Positions 47,255-58,609 of a stretch of 64,000 nt of DNA are shown one piece after another (position 1 is the first letter of the stretch; the number at the start of each line of letters is the position of its first letter). The notes beneath the pieces are model-generated. The model made no database searches and was not told where the DNA came from. It saw only the letters and a program-made list of their open reading frames with translations. Where the stretch lies: the NCBI RefSeq assembly GCF_001704415.2, contig NC_030816.1:83702713-83766712 (forward strand). Direction: 5' to 3'. The position numbers and the translations under genes were made by a program. This DNA is from Capra hircus. Taxonomy: Eukaryota > Chordata > Mammalia > Artiodactyla > Bovidae.

Positions 47255-47842
47255 CTATGGTATGGATGCCCGAAGCTTTCTACCCCCTGGATGTTTAATC
47301 TGATACTAATCTAGATAAGGATTTTGAAAGGACTTTGCAGGTGCAATGAAGTTTAGGAATCACTTGACTTTTAGATAAGATTACCCTGCATTACCATTTG
47401 GGCCCAGTACAATCACATGAGTCCTTTAGAAGCAGCAGAAGGCAGAAGGGGAAGGAAGAGACATTCCAAGCAGAAGAAGGAGTCAAGGCACGATTTCTGG
47501 CTTTGAAGATGGAAGGGCCCCGAGCCCAGAAATGTGGGTAGCCTCAGGAAGCTGAGAACGACTCTCAGCTGACAGTCAGCGAGGAGACAGGGATCTCAGT
47601 CCTACAACCCCAGGGGACTGAATTTGGCCAACAACCCAGATGAACCCAGAAGTGAATTCTCCAGATAAGACCCCAGGCCAGCCAACTCCTTGACATTCAC
47701 CTATGACACCCTAAGCAGAGAAGTCAATTGAATCACACTGTGCCCAGATTTCTGGCCCACAGACACTGTGACCTAATAGGTGGGTCTTTAGTCATTCTGT
47801 TCTTGGTATATATTACTGCAGCAATTGAAAACTAATATGACT
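47255..47842 (+). mobile_element. Diverged MLT1-class LTR remnant
   Basis: MaLR-like order of phrases: TTGCTATGGTATGGATGCCC, TTTTAGATAAGATTACCCTG, an AGTCCTTTAGAAGCAGCAGA block, AGGTGGGTCTTTAG, and a terminal ACTGCAGCAATTGAAAACTA. It is more diverged than the copy at 50434. Confidence 0.5.
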
Positions 47843-48060
47843 ATTGTGTCGGGTACATCTGTACCACCTCGGGAATCCAATCCACTCCAAGGCCTGAGGC
47901 TATCCTTTCTACCATTTGGTTCATGTCTATTGATTGCATAGGAAACAGAGAAAGAGAAAAAGAAAAGGAAAAACAGAACCTTAGGGCAAGCATTCCAGTC
48001 TCTCCTTGGGAACTCTTTATGTATGTATAGACTGTATATGCACATTAATGAGGTTTTTAA

Positions 48061-48479
48061 TTTCATTATTTTTTTTGGTCCGGAGAATATTTTTTTTAAC
48101 TGGAGCTTAATTACTTTACAATATTGCGGTGGTTTTTGCCATACATTGAGATGAATCAGCCATGGGCGTACATGTGTCCCCCATCCTGAACCCCCCTCCC
48201 ACCTCCCTCTCCATCCCATCCCTCAGGGTCATCCCAGTGCACCAGCCCTGAGCACCCTGTCTCATGCATTGAACCTGGACTGGCGATCTGTTTCACATAT
48301 GAAATTTTATTTATTTGACTGTGCTGAGCCTGAGTTGCTGCATGAGGAAACTCTCTTTGTTGTAACATGGGAGAGTTTTCAGTTGTGGCTTGTGGGATCT
48401 AGTCTCCTGAGCAGGGAAGGAATACAGGCCCCCTACATTGGAAGCACAGCATCTTCCCACTGGACCACCAGGGAAGTCT
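48061..48479 (-). mobile_element. L1/CHR SINE chimeric insertion, 16-bp duplication
   Basis: One insertion made of two retroelement parts in the same reverse orientation. 48061-48300 is a ruminant L1 3' end (T-rich start; GATGAATCAGCCATGGGCGT; CACCTCCCTCTCCATCCCAT). 48301-48479 is a CHR-type SINE whose 5' head (ACTTCCCTGGTGGTCCAGTG) reads from 48479. TTAATGAGGTTTTTAA at 48045-48060 is repeated perfectly at 48480-48495, so a single target-site duplication encloses both. Confidence 0.85.
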
Positions 48480-48495
48480 TTAATGAGGTTTTTAA

Positions 48496-48972
48496 AAGTT
48501 ACAATAAATGATAAAGCAACTGATATCCTTAACTGAAGGTCATCACCTGGGCCTAGGAATCCCCAATTATGGAATTTATAATTAACCCTCTTCCCATGCA
48601 GGTTGGTAATACTGCAAAAACAAATCTTTCTCAGGGTATTTTGGGAATTATATTCCCAGTGAGAAATGAGAAATGCGGGCCCACATGGAACCGGGAACGC
48701 TATCAGGAGAAAACAACCCACTAATCTTCCTGGAGCTGGAAAGGGAGAAAGAGGAAACGATCTCAGGCTTAACATTTTTAAAAACAGGGAGAAGGGCTCT
48801 GGGGAGTCGTTTAGGTCCTTGACTCGGGATCCCAGGTGTGGTTGGGAGGCAGGGCACGGAGCTCCCAATCCTCAATAGGGCAAGAGGGCCCAGCAGAGCC
48901 CAGAAGGGGTTTCTACTTGTGGAGTTTATGGGGCTCCTGTGGATGGATTGTGAGAGTGTTTTAGTGACTCCT
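48496..48972. other. Intergenic, no gene seen
   Basis: Nothing recognised. Confidence 0.35.
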
Positions 48973-48984
48973 AAAGGGGCAGGA

Positions 48985-49179
48985 GGTCAGTTGGTAATGA
49001 ATCTGCCTACAATGCAGGAGACCAGGTTTGATTCCTGGGTCGGGAAGATCCCCTGGAGAAGGAAATGGCTACCCACTCCAGTATTGTTGCCTGGAGAATC
49101 CCATGGACAGAGGAGCCTGGTGGGCTACAGTCCATGGGTTCGCAAGAGTTGATCAAGACTTAGGGAACAAACCACCACC
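48985..49179 (+). mobile_element. Bov-tA SINE with perfect 12-bp duplication
   Basis: Forward copy lacking the first bases of the head. AAAGGGGCAGGA at 48973-48984 is repeated exactly at 49180-49191. Confidence 0.92.
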
Positions 49180-49191
49180 AAAGGGGCAGGA

Positions 49192-49782
49192 AGAAGTGCC
49201 CAACACCAGGGTTATGGATGGAGCCCTGAGATTTGGAGCCCCAGGAAGATGGAGCAGAGCAAAGGCTAAAGGAACCCCACTTGGAAAAACTCAGAAACTC
49301 TGAGCAGAAACCTTGTGGTCCAGAGCACCCAGAGCGACTCAGAGGCCAGGCTCGCCCTCTCTCCACCCTAGAGCCCAGGACCAGCTGCCTGCTCCTAGAG
49401 CAGAGTGGGCAGCAAGAGGGTGAGTGGAGGCCTCTGCTCACGGGGGTGCCAGCAGGGGTGATGGGGGGACGCCCGCTGAGCCAGAGCAGGCTCTGTTCTG
49501 AGGGTGAGGCTGAGCCTCGGGTTGGCGGAAGCCTCTGGGATGGGCGAGGTGGCACTGGGGGCCTGACTTAGCAGGTAGGCTACATGGCCTGAGAGCCCTC
49601 AGTTTAGCTGGAAATGCCAAATGATATCATTTGCTTCCAAAGGTTGGTGAGGCCTTCAGTCTGAGCCCTCATGCCAAAAGCAGTGTGTGGGCTCGTTTAA
49701 GAGACTCTGCCAAGATGGAAGACAATTTTCATTAAAAAAAAAAAAAAAAAAAGCAACATCAGAAACAGGATATATCTCAAAG
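49192..49782. other. Intergenic, GC-rich, no gene seen
   Basis: Overlapping open frames (112 codons plus, 131 codons minus) have no domains. An A run lies at 49734-49752. Confidence 0.4.
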
Positions 49783-50092
49783 GACTTCCCTGGTGGTTCA
49801 GTGGTAAAGAATCCTCCTGCCAATGCAGGAAACGCGGGTTTGATCTGTGATCCCACATACTCCAGAGCACCTGAGCGCACATGCCGCAACTGCTACGCCT
49901 GTGCTTTAGAGCCTGGGAGCTGCCTCTACTTAGCCTGCGGGCCCCAGAGCCTGTGCTCTCCTACAAGAGAAGCCGCCACAGTGCACCGCAGCTGGAAAGT
50001 AGCCCCTGCTCGCCACAACTAGAGAAAAGCCTCAACAGCAACAAACAACCAGCACAGTCAAAAGGAAACAAAAATTAAAAAAAAAAAAAATA
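49783..50092 (+). mobile_element. CHR-type SINE, long form
   Basis: Forward copy of about 300 bp: head GGACTTCCCTGGTGGTTCAG, CHR body with AGAGCCTGGGAGCTGCCTCT and GCAACAAACAACCAGCACAG, and a poly-A tail at about 50077-50091. Confidence 0.85.
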
Positions 50093-50433
50093 GACCTCAA
50101 ATGAAACCCGTGTCAAGGCGTTGCTTTGGAGTTTCTTTTAATCAGCTCTCCCTCTGGCCCATGCAAATCCTTCAAGAATCTCCCCCAGGTCCAAAAAAGC
50201 AGAATTCCATGAGGCCATTCTCCATGCCCACAGCTTCCTTCCAAGCCTCAACCTCAAAAAATTTTCTAAACACAGAAAATCAAGAACAATGGCTCAGCTG
50301 AGCCCTGGTTTGGGCAAGAAAACTTGAGTTTGCCACGAGAAGGTAAAGTTCCCTGGCCTATTTTTAGAGAACAAAGGAGGGGGAAGGATGCTCTCTTCAT
50401 TTTTATATCAAAACTTGTTTTTCTAGGTACAGT
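50093..50433. other. Intergenic, no gene seen
   Basis: Nothing recognised. Confidence 0.35.
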
Positions 50434-50868
50434 GTAGTGGGTTGAATCATCATCCTATCGCCAAAAGATGTGTCCTAAGCCCTGGAAGTTGTGAATGTGA
50501 TTGTATTCAGAATAAAGGCCTTTACAGATGTAATTTAAGAAAAGAATCTTGAACTGTGATCATCCTGGTTTATCTGGATGGTCCCTAAATCCGATGGATG
50601 ACAAGTGTCCTTACAAGAGACATGTGGAAGACAGACGGAGCGGAGGAGACAGAGAGGTCAGAGTGATGTGGCCACAAGCCAAGGGATGCCCGAGGGTGGA
50701 AGACGGAAGACAGAAGACGGAAGGAGCAAATTCTCCCCTAGAGCCTCAGGAGAGAGCACAGCCCTGCCCACAACCGGATTTTGGACTTCTGGGCTCCAGA
50801 ACCACCAGAGAATAAATTCCTGTTGTTTTGGACCACTCAATTTGTGGTAATTTGTCACAGTAGCTGGG
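50434..50868 (+). mobile_element. MLT1 (ERVL-MaLR) LTR remnant
   Basis: The clearest LTR here. Near-full order: GTGGGTTGAATCATCATCCT, GATGTGTCCTAAGCCCTGG, GCCTTTACAGATGTAATTTA, AAGTGTCCTTACAAGAGACA, then GAATAAATTCCTGTTGTTTT and a GGTAATTTGTCACAG end. The polyadenylation-like AATAAA is at about 50812-50817. It is a non-coding solo remnant. Confidence 0.75.
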
Positions 50869-51090
50869 CTTCCCAGCTGGCACTAGTAGTAAGGAACATG
50901 CCTGCCAACGCAGGAGACATACGAGATGCAGGTTCCATCCCTGGGTCAGGAAGATCCCCTGGAGGAGGGCATGGCAGCCTACTCCAGTGTTCTTGCCTAG
51001 AGAATCCCATGGACAGAGAAGCCTGGAGGACTACAGTCAGAGGGTTGCAAGAGTCAGACATGACTGAAGCGACTTAGCACACACGCACAT
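50869..51090 (+). mobile_element. Bov-tA SINE
   Basis: Forward copy directly following the MLT1 end, with a CACACACGCACA tail. Confidence 0.87.
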
Positions 51091-51758
51091 CACTCTAGCC
51101 GCAGGAAATGGATACACATGGTTACAGGAACTGGATCAGTACAGTTTAGCCTATACTCTCCACTCCTTTGCCAACTACCGATTGGCCCTTGCCACCTTTT
51201 ACGAGGATTAAATCATGTGCTGCTGCACCTGCTGGCTTCCAATACCTTCCTGAAAGGAGTTCAGGGTGGAGAGCAGAAATGAGGCACTCCATGCTCTGGG
51301 AAAACTGGCAGGACAGGTCTTCAGATAGATATTTTTGGGAGTCGATTTCATGAGCCTGATCCTTGTATCTCTTTATATCTAGAAAAGCATGAAAATCCTT
51401 GATGGTGATGACTGCTCCTTGTGACTCGCAGAAATCTTCTGTAAAAAATACGTGCTTGATTGCATGTAGTCTCCCTTCACCAAAATCACATTTATACCGA
51501 CCACCCACAGCCCTTACTTCTTTGGAGCAGTCTCTCAGAGCTATACGAAATGCTGTCTCCCAGGCTATAGTCCTCATTTGGCCTCAAATAAAATTTGACT
51601 CTCAACTTCCGTGTTGTGCATTTTTTTAAGTCCACATCTTCCTTTTATGTCACTTTCAGTTCTGGTCAGGAGGCAGCTAAGAACTTTCTGATGTTTAGCT
51701 GATGACTGTGCCTCAAAAAGAATCAGTACAAAAGTTGAACATTGAAATAACAATAACT
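51091..51758. other. Unassigned sequence with a 143-codon minus-strand open frame
   Basis: The minus strand is open from 51577 to 51146, starting MRTIAWETAFRIALRDCSKE. I recognise no protein family. The surrounding DNA has the feel of a mid-age interspersed repeat on the minus strand (GGACTTAAAAAAATGCACAA upstream of the ATG), so repeat origin is more likely than a gene. Confidence 0.35.
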
Positions 51759-51771
51759 GAAGGTATGTGGT

Positions 51772-52041
51772 GGAGAAGGCAATGGCACCCCACTCCGGTA
51801 GTCTTGCCTGGGAAATCCCATGGACGGAGGAGCCTCATAGGCTACAGTCCATGGGGTCGCTAAGAGTCGGACACGACTGAGCGACTTAACTTTCATTTTT
51901 CACTTTCATGCATTGGAGAAGGAAATGGCAACCCACTCCAGTGTTCTTGCCTGGAGAATCCCAGGGACAGAGGAGCCTGGTGGGCTTCCGTCTATGGGGT
52001 CGCACAGAGTCGGACATGACTGACGTGACTTAGTGGTAGCG
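51772..52041 (+). mobile_element. Bov-A2 SINE with perfect 13-bp duplication
   Basis: Forward dimer without a long CAG tail, ending GACTTAGTGGTAGCG. GAAGGTATGTGGT at 51759-51771 is repeated exactly at 52042-52054. Confidence 0.92.
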
Positions 52042-52054
52042 GAAGGTATGTGGT

Positions 52055-52403
52055 ATAATGTGAGCGTTCTCACTATTTTGAATGCTATCAGCCAACACTA
52101 GGAAGACTTGATTAACAATGAACTTTGAGGAGGGGATGCCAGGTTTCCAAGGAATTTAGTACATGACTTAGGAAAGATCATTTTCAATGTCAGCATCCTG
52201 GAGGTCTTATCAACTTTGATAAAGGGAAGTAAAAAGCGTGGAAAGTGAAGGATGAAGCTTGCCAGGATTCTTATATGGTTGAGTCAGGAGATACTTTTTA
52301 AGGTTTTAGAATAAGAAACGAAGGATTAATAGCTTCATTTTTAAAAAGAAGAACTAAAATTTGTTCTATCATCATAAAATATGTAGAGGATTATGGGAAG
52401 CTC
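52055..52403. other. Intergenic, no gene seen
   Basis: Nothing recognised. Confidence 0.35.
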
Positions 52404-52641
52404 TTTGGCCAACTGATGCGAAGAGCCGACTCATTGGAAAAGACCCTGATGCTAGGGAAGATTGATGGCAGGAGGAGAAGGGGACGACAGAGGATGAGAT
52501 GGTTGGATGGCATCACCAATTCAATGGACATGAGTTTGAGCAAACTCTGGAAGATGGTGTAGGACCGGGAAGCCTGGTGTATTGGTGTCCATGGAGTCAC
52601 AAGAGCCTGACATGGCTTGGCAACTGAGCAACAACAACAAA
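52404..52641 (+). mobile_element. BovB 3' end
   Basis: Forward fragment starting at a GGCCAACTGATGCGAAGAGC block and ending GCAACTGAGCAACAACAACA. Confidence 0.86.
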
Positions 52642-52711
52642 GAGGGAAAGGCATGCTTATTTTTGTAGAAGAGTCAGTAGATCCTATTAAGAATTGCTAA
52701 ATGAGCAGTGG

Positions 52712-52860
52712 AGGGATTTGCTCGGTGGTCCGGTTTGAGACTCCACGCTTTCACTGTCACGGCCCAGGTTCAACCTCTACTCAGACAACTGAGATACCCT
52801 AAAGTGCGCAGCACGGCCAACAACTCAAAAGGCAGTTGAAAAAAAAAAAAAAGAAAGAAA
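52712..52860 (+). mobile_element. CHR-type SINE, short form
   Basis: Forward short copy: GGGATTTGCTCGGTGGTCCG head, GCACGGCCAACAACTC body, and an A-rich tail (52838-52860). Confidence 0.65.
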
Positions 52861-53029
52861 GGAATGGAAGTAATATCCCTTAAGACTGAAAATGGAAATC
52901 ATTAAACAACAGTCAGCTCCGGGAGGTCCTGAGGATGGAAATCATTAAAAATCTACCAGCTCTGGGAAGTGGCCCCAGGGACATGGGAGGTTCATAGGGA
53001 GATTGCTGTTTGCCCACATGCCCTCTGTA

Positions 53030-53225
53030 TCTTTTTTTTTCACGTGCATATATTATTTTTAATTTTTGAAAAATTAATTAATTTATCTTAATTAGAGGCT
53101 AATTGCTTTACAGTATTGTAGTGGTTTTATCATACATTGACATGAATCAGCCATAGGTGTACAAGTGTTCCCCATCCTGAACTCCCTTCCCACCTCCCTC
53201 CTCATCCCATCCCTCAGGGTCATCC
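53030..53225 (-). mobile_element. Ruminant L1 3' end
   Basis: Antisense L1 3' UTR starting in a T run at 53032-53040, with GAATCAGCCATAGGTGTACA. It is truncated at CCCTCAGGGTCATCC, the same block that continues further in the copy at 48061. Confidence 0.82.
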
Positions 53226-55118
53226 AACAGGGAAGTGTATTTTGAGGTAGAAATTGGGGTCAGTGAGGAGGGACGACAGAGAGGGTAGGACAGCCAGGTG
53301 AGTCCCTGTGACCCTTTCTCCAGCCCAGGGTACCAGGTGCCTGAGAAAGCACCACTTATCTTGAGTTCCAGAGTTCTCGGAAGGTTGCAGTGTCAGACAC
53401 CCTGATTTTATGTACTTAGACGTGAGGGTCCTCATTTCATAAAGTCACCTTTGGGAGTACCAGGGTGCCTCTGTGCCATGCCTGGGCTGGAGTCACAAAT
53501 CTGTGGAGACAGGGAAGAGCAGGGTAATTAAAAGATGGGAGAGAGCAGCTCTGAACTCACCCGAGATGCCTTTTCTCCGGGAACCGCTTTGCTGGTGATG
53601 TATCACTGCCCCGATGTCACCTGGAAGGTACCAGGAGCTTTAATATCTGTGGCAAGTAGCAGCGCGTGTCGCCAGCACTCATGGAAAATTCTGGGTCATC
53701 TTGAAGCTGGTGGGGGGTGGGGGGAATGATTTTACATTTATTTAGCAAAGGGTCAGAGTAAAGGAGTCGGTTCCATGCAGTTTTCTCTTCCTCTCTCCCA
53801 CCTCCATTTAGAATTCATTTCAAAGGTGGATTTTGGAGATAGTTTTGATTATTTCAGGACTTGGAGGCTGTGCTTATCACAGACAGAAATCAGTGAGCCT
53901 TTTCACTAGGTACTGGAGAAGCCTGTGCTCAGATATTCAAGGGGGTAATCCATCATCCAACACTTCTGGGGTGGAAATTCCATTTTTTATGTCCTTGACC
54001 ATATTGATTCAAGATTCCTGGCAGTTCTGCTTGTAATAGCCTAATCAGGAAGGCTGTTTCCATGACAAGCTTGTGAGCGAGGACCCGGGGGGCACCAGGG
54101 ATTTCACTTTGGCTCTGTGCCTCCTCCTCGCCCCCAGTGCGGACCTGCTGCCTCCTCCACATCCCTCGCATCCATCAGGCCCTTCCGTCCCCACCATTCC
54201 TCCTTATGGAGCTGCTCCCTTTTTCTCCTGTGAGAAAGGGGAGAGAAAACACCTCCCGAACAGCTACGTTGCCTCTAGTCTCCAATCTTTGAAGCATCTT
54301 TCCTCCATTATGCAACGTCGCCTTCAGAGGAATTCTTTTAATTCTGTAGAAGTTTTGCAGCTTTTGAACAGTGACATGTGGCTTCCTTGTCTTGACCTCC
54401 ATACACTCACCCTCCTCACTCTGCAATGCCCTTTGTTTCTGTCTGACTCTCAGACAGAACTTGTGTCTCCAACGTTTCAGCCTGACACCTCTGACGTGTT
54501 TTCATAGTCTCTCCCTAGACAGCAAGCTCCTTAAAGGTGGGGACAGTGTTCTATTAATCTCTGCACTTCTGGGACCTGGTGCCATCGCAGGGACTGAATG
54601 AATAATGCATGCTTGAACGACAGGACTCAATGCTACTTCGTGGAACTGCTTCCTCATTACACTTTTTTGGTTCAGTCCTCCAACTCATAGCAAACCACCA
54701 AATCACATCATCCGTGTCCAGGCCACCCCACTCCTCTCATTTACCCACAGGATACTTCGCAGACTCATACAGTGCTTTGGTGACTTGCCTGTTTCCCAGA
54801 ATAGGACACCAGGAAATGCCAGTATTTCAAGATGTTCTGGCAGAAAAGGATTTCAAGGTCACAGTAAGTTCTGGACGCAGTGCAAACCATTCTCCTTTGG
54901 GGAATATACCATGCAGCTTAAGGACTTTGAGAAGTTTAACAGAAAAACATTTAATTTGGTTGTCAAGGATTCCCAAACTTATTTGAACCCTTTCTCTCCT
55001 CAAGTGACACTTGGAAGCTTTCGCATTTCTTAAAGTTGGCCTATGCAGTCTTTCGATTTACCCGCAGTGAGATTATTTTAGTAATGAATGATGCTGGAAT
55101 CCTATTTGGTTTCTAGGC
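53226..55118. other. Intergenic, few repeats, no gene seen
   Basis: About 1.9 kb. 54505-54605 may be an L2/MIR-age repeat (CTCCTTAAAGGTGGGGACAG, GACTGAATGAATAATGC). A 144-codon plus-strand open frame at 54073-54507 lacks domains. Confidence 0.4.
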
Positions 55119-55131
55119 AGTGACTTTTGGG

Positions 55132-55343
55132 AGACTTCCCTGGTGACCCAGATGGAAAAGAAGCCACCTGCAATGAAGGGGACCTGGGATTTGATCCCTG
55201 GGTTGGGAAGATTTCCTGGAGAAGGGCATGGCAACCCACTTCAGTATTGTTGACTGGAGAATCCCGTGGACGAAGGAGCCCACAAAGCTGGGCTACAGCA
55301 TATGAGGTCGCAGTCACACATGACTGAGCAACTAAGCACGTGA
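55132..55343 (+). mobile_element. Bov-tA SINE with perfect 13-bp duplication
   Basis: Forward copy. AGTGACTTTTGGG at 55119-55131 is repeated exactly at 55344-55356. Confidence 0.92.
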
Positions 55344-55356
55344 AGTGACTTTTGGG

Positions 55357-57050
55357 GCCATCTTTTGCAGACAAAGTGGCATTTTTGGCCACAAACAAAC
55401 AAAGTGTAGTTTTTGCAACATCTGTTTTCCAAATAAGCAATCATTCTGAGTTGATGACATGTTTTAGAAATTAATGATTTTCCCTTAATTAAGAAAATCT
55501 CTGACTATCTGAAATATTCTATCTATCTTATGAGATTTTGTGTGTGTGTTTTTTTAAGAAATATTTTTGTTCTTCCTAGCCAGAATATAGACATACAAAA
55601 GTTACAATTTTGATTTCTTATTTGAAATGTAAGTGAGTTACAGTCGGGTCTTGCTTCCTTTCAGGCTTCACTCCAGGCTCCTTAAGGGAAAAAGCAATAC
55701 TAATTTCCAACATGATCTGGATGGTGAGCTTCCAACCTGAAGATTTTGTGATTTTCACAGAAACTTTGGGTGTACCTCTACCTACATCTTAAAGTCCAAA
55801 CTTCTTGTTTAAAAGTGAAAAGATACTTCATCATGAAAAGAAACCTATCTGCCTAGTTGACTTCTGTACCTGGGCTTGTACAGAGTGAAATGATATTTCT
55901 TTCTCTGATAGCACTTTGACAAGTTTAAGGGTCTGCAGTGTAAGTACAGAGCTCCAGCCCGCAGTTCATCCACGTGACATCTGAAACTGTTTCTACTACT
56001 CATGTTCAGTAGAGTTGCTTTTCCCGAAAGGATAATAGTAATCTCAAATCCTATTGCAGAGCTGGTATTTACAAGCTCAATTTCACATTTTTTCCAAGCC
56101 AAATTCCCTAAATATCTGGATTAATTAGTACTCTGAAAAGGGACTTGCCATCTGAAAACAAAAACAGTGCCTAGAAACGATGATCCTCGGGTATTTGCCT
56201 CATTTCATGTTCGGGTGAGGATTATCTAATAGCTTCGGACATCACATCTGCAAAGCATTGTTTGATGTTCCTAATGAAGATTGCACAGTCCTGAGATAGC
56301 CGAGTGGAAAGAACTGGTTTGTCTCTCACTGTATCTGGTAAATAAAATGGAATAAGTGTTTCCCAACAACATGCCCTGAGGGTCTTTTAGATTGTGTCTA
56401 TATAATACCTGCAAGGGCAAGAAGGCGTAAGTTACCCCTTGTCCTGCCAAGTTTCCTTTGTAAACTTGTTGTGTTGGCATCACCAGCTCCTGACAAGTAC
56501 ATCAGAAGCACATCAGAAAACGTCAGTGGAGCAATAATTAGCAACTGCGTCATGCGCCTGGGCCCATTTTGATAAGGTGAGCTCATGGCTTTCTTGCTCT
56601 TGGATGAGCAGGAAAGAACAGTTTCTGGAAGCCTCAGAGCACCTAAATAATTTTTTCCACTTGTATGTGGGGGAAGGTATCTTTACACCAAAGCATTAAG
56701 AAAAAAGAGGCTCAGAAGATATGAATATTTAACATTGATCACCAGATGAGTCACTGAGCTTTCCTAAAATGACTCAGAGAGCCGAAGGATATTGTAGATG
56801 ACCTAGAAAAATTACGCTGAGAAATACACATGAAATACCCGGTGCAGTCCTGGTTGGCAGTAAGAAGGCTAAGAAGACGATAATAACTTGTATGACACAA
56901 CTGGAAAAGAGCATCTCCTGCTAAGTGGGGTGTTATTGAGCGCAAAGTGATTTGACACGAGTTAAGAGAAACAAGGAGAGTTTGGGAAAGAGGCAGGAGC
57001 AGGGATGGAATGCCACTTGGAAGGAATTCTGAAAATAGTTAACACTGATC
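55357..57050. other. Intergenic, no young repeats, no gene seen
   Basis: About 1.7 kb. Minus-strand open frames at 56102-55845, 56483-56271 and 56586-56398 are short and overlap in different frames. I recognise no family in them. Confidence 0.4.
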
Positions 57051-57255
57051 ACGGCTTCCCTGGTAAAGAACCCGCCTGTCAGTGCAGGAGACGTGGGTTT
57101 GATTCCTGGCTCAGGAAGGTCCCCTGGAGGAGGAAATGGCAACCCACTCCAGTATTCTTGCCTGGAGAATCCCATGGACAGAGGACCCTGGCCGGCTAGA
57201 GTCCATGGGGTCACAAAGAATTGAACACGACTTGGTAACTAAACCAGCACCACCA
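57051..57255 (+). mobile_element. Bov-tA SINE
   Basis: Forward copy with part of the head deleted (CCCTGGTAAAGAACCC). AACACTGAT at 57041-57049 and AACATTGAT at 57256-57264 are a likely duplication. Confidence 0.87.
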
Positions 57256-57339
57256 ACATTGATGGAATTCTTCTTTTCGTCCAATGCTATGCTAGGCAAT
57301 CAACTTACAGTGTCTCATTTATTTTCCCATACAATCCTG

Positions 57340-57480
57340 TGGGTTTAATACTGCTATTTATCCTCATTTTCCTAATGAGGACACTGAGACTCAGCAGGGG
57401 TTAGTGATGTGTCTAAGCCACACAGCAAATCAGTGACAGAGGTGGAAATACAGAGCAGCTGGCAGGCCACTTACCACCTT
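57340..57480 (-). repeat. MIR SINE
   Basis: Antisense MIR core: TCCTCATTTTCCTAATGAGG, ACACTGAGACTCAGCAGGGG, and TAAGCCACACAGCAAATCAG. Ancient. Confidence 0.7.
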
Positions 57481-58609
57481 GCTCCAAAGCTCGCTCTGCT
57501 GTCATAGAAGACATGGGGATAGATAGGAATCTGAATATAAATGTACACGTAGGTATTAGGCGTGTTGGAAGCAGAAGATAGCTGTATGAGATAGCATGTC
57601 AGTGTGAGAAGACAGTTAAGTATGAGAGTAGGAACTGGCATGGATTCGAGGGGGTCGATGAAGATAACTGGAAAGAGGAGCTTAACTTGGGAGGGGGTAA
57701 GAGACAGGGAGATGGGTCATGGGAGAGCCCAGAGGGTGGGTCATGGTTAGCATGTACCAGGCAGGCTGGCTGGTCTGGAGCTGAGATTCAGGTGAGGACT
57801 GACTGGCCAAATACTGACCACCGTACTTTGCCTCTGTGCTTTGGACACAGAGAAAAATTATTTAGAGACTAATGCTCAGGCATGTCTTCTGATGTGACTG
57901 TAGCCCAAGAGCCCTGTGGGAAAGAGCTTGAACCCTGACTGCATTTAGGGGTCAGACACACGCAGACCCGAAGGTGCAGAGCAATGGAATCTTGAGGACT
58001 GAGGGTGAAGGCAAGCTGCGTCCAGCCCCCTTTCCCCTCCACTCAGCTGACACAGGCCCCTGGGAGGGTGACTTGCTCTTCACCACCATCAGCAAGCCTC
58101 CCGTGTGCACAGCACCATTCTCATCAAACAGTTTCCAACAAGATGCTCCTCCAGTGCATGCCCATCACTTCATCCGGTCTCTGCCCAGAGAAACCACAAT
58201 CCATTCTGGTCCTGGACCACTGAGAAGACTTGTGAGTGAGATTTTGGGGCCATATCCTCTTTGCTCTGTGGGCTGATTGAGAACTTAGCCATTGAATAAG
58301 ATGGGGTTCCCCAATGCATGTAAGACCTGCCTGCCCCCCATCTCCGCCCTGGCCCCCAACCATCATCCTAGAGATTCCTGGAAGGTATAAGGAGAAAGGC
58401 TGACAACTGTCCAAATGGCAAGTGAGCACCCCTAATAGGCAGTCCTGCACACTCGCAGAAAGGCTCGGGTGGGAGAAGCCTGCAAGGGACAGGGCGCAGC
58501 GCGAGTGTGGGGCTGTGGATAGACGCACAGGGGGGGTCTTGAAGCGGCCGCCTTTGTGAGCACAGGCTGGTGACGTGCAGAGGGCCAGTTCTTATCAACT
58601 GTCCCGGCG
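57481..58609. other. Intergenic, no gene seen
   Basis: Nothing recognised. A 134-codon minus-strand open frame (58528-58124) has no domains. Confidence 0.4.
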
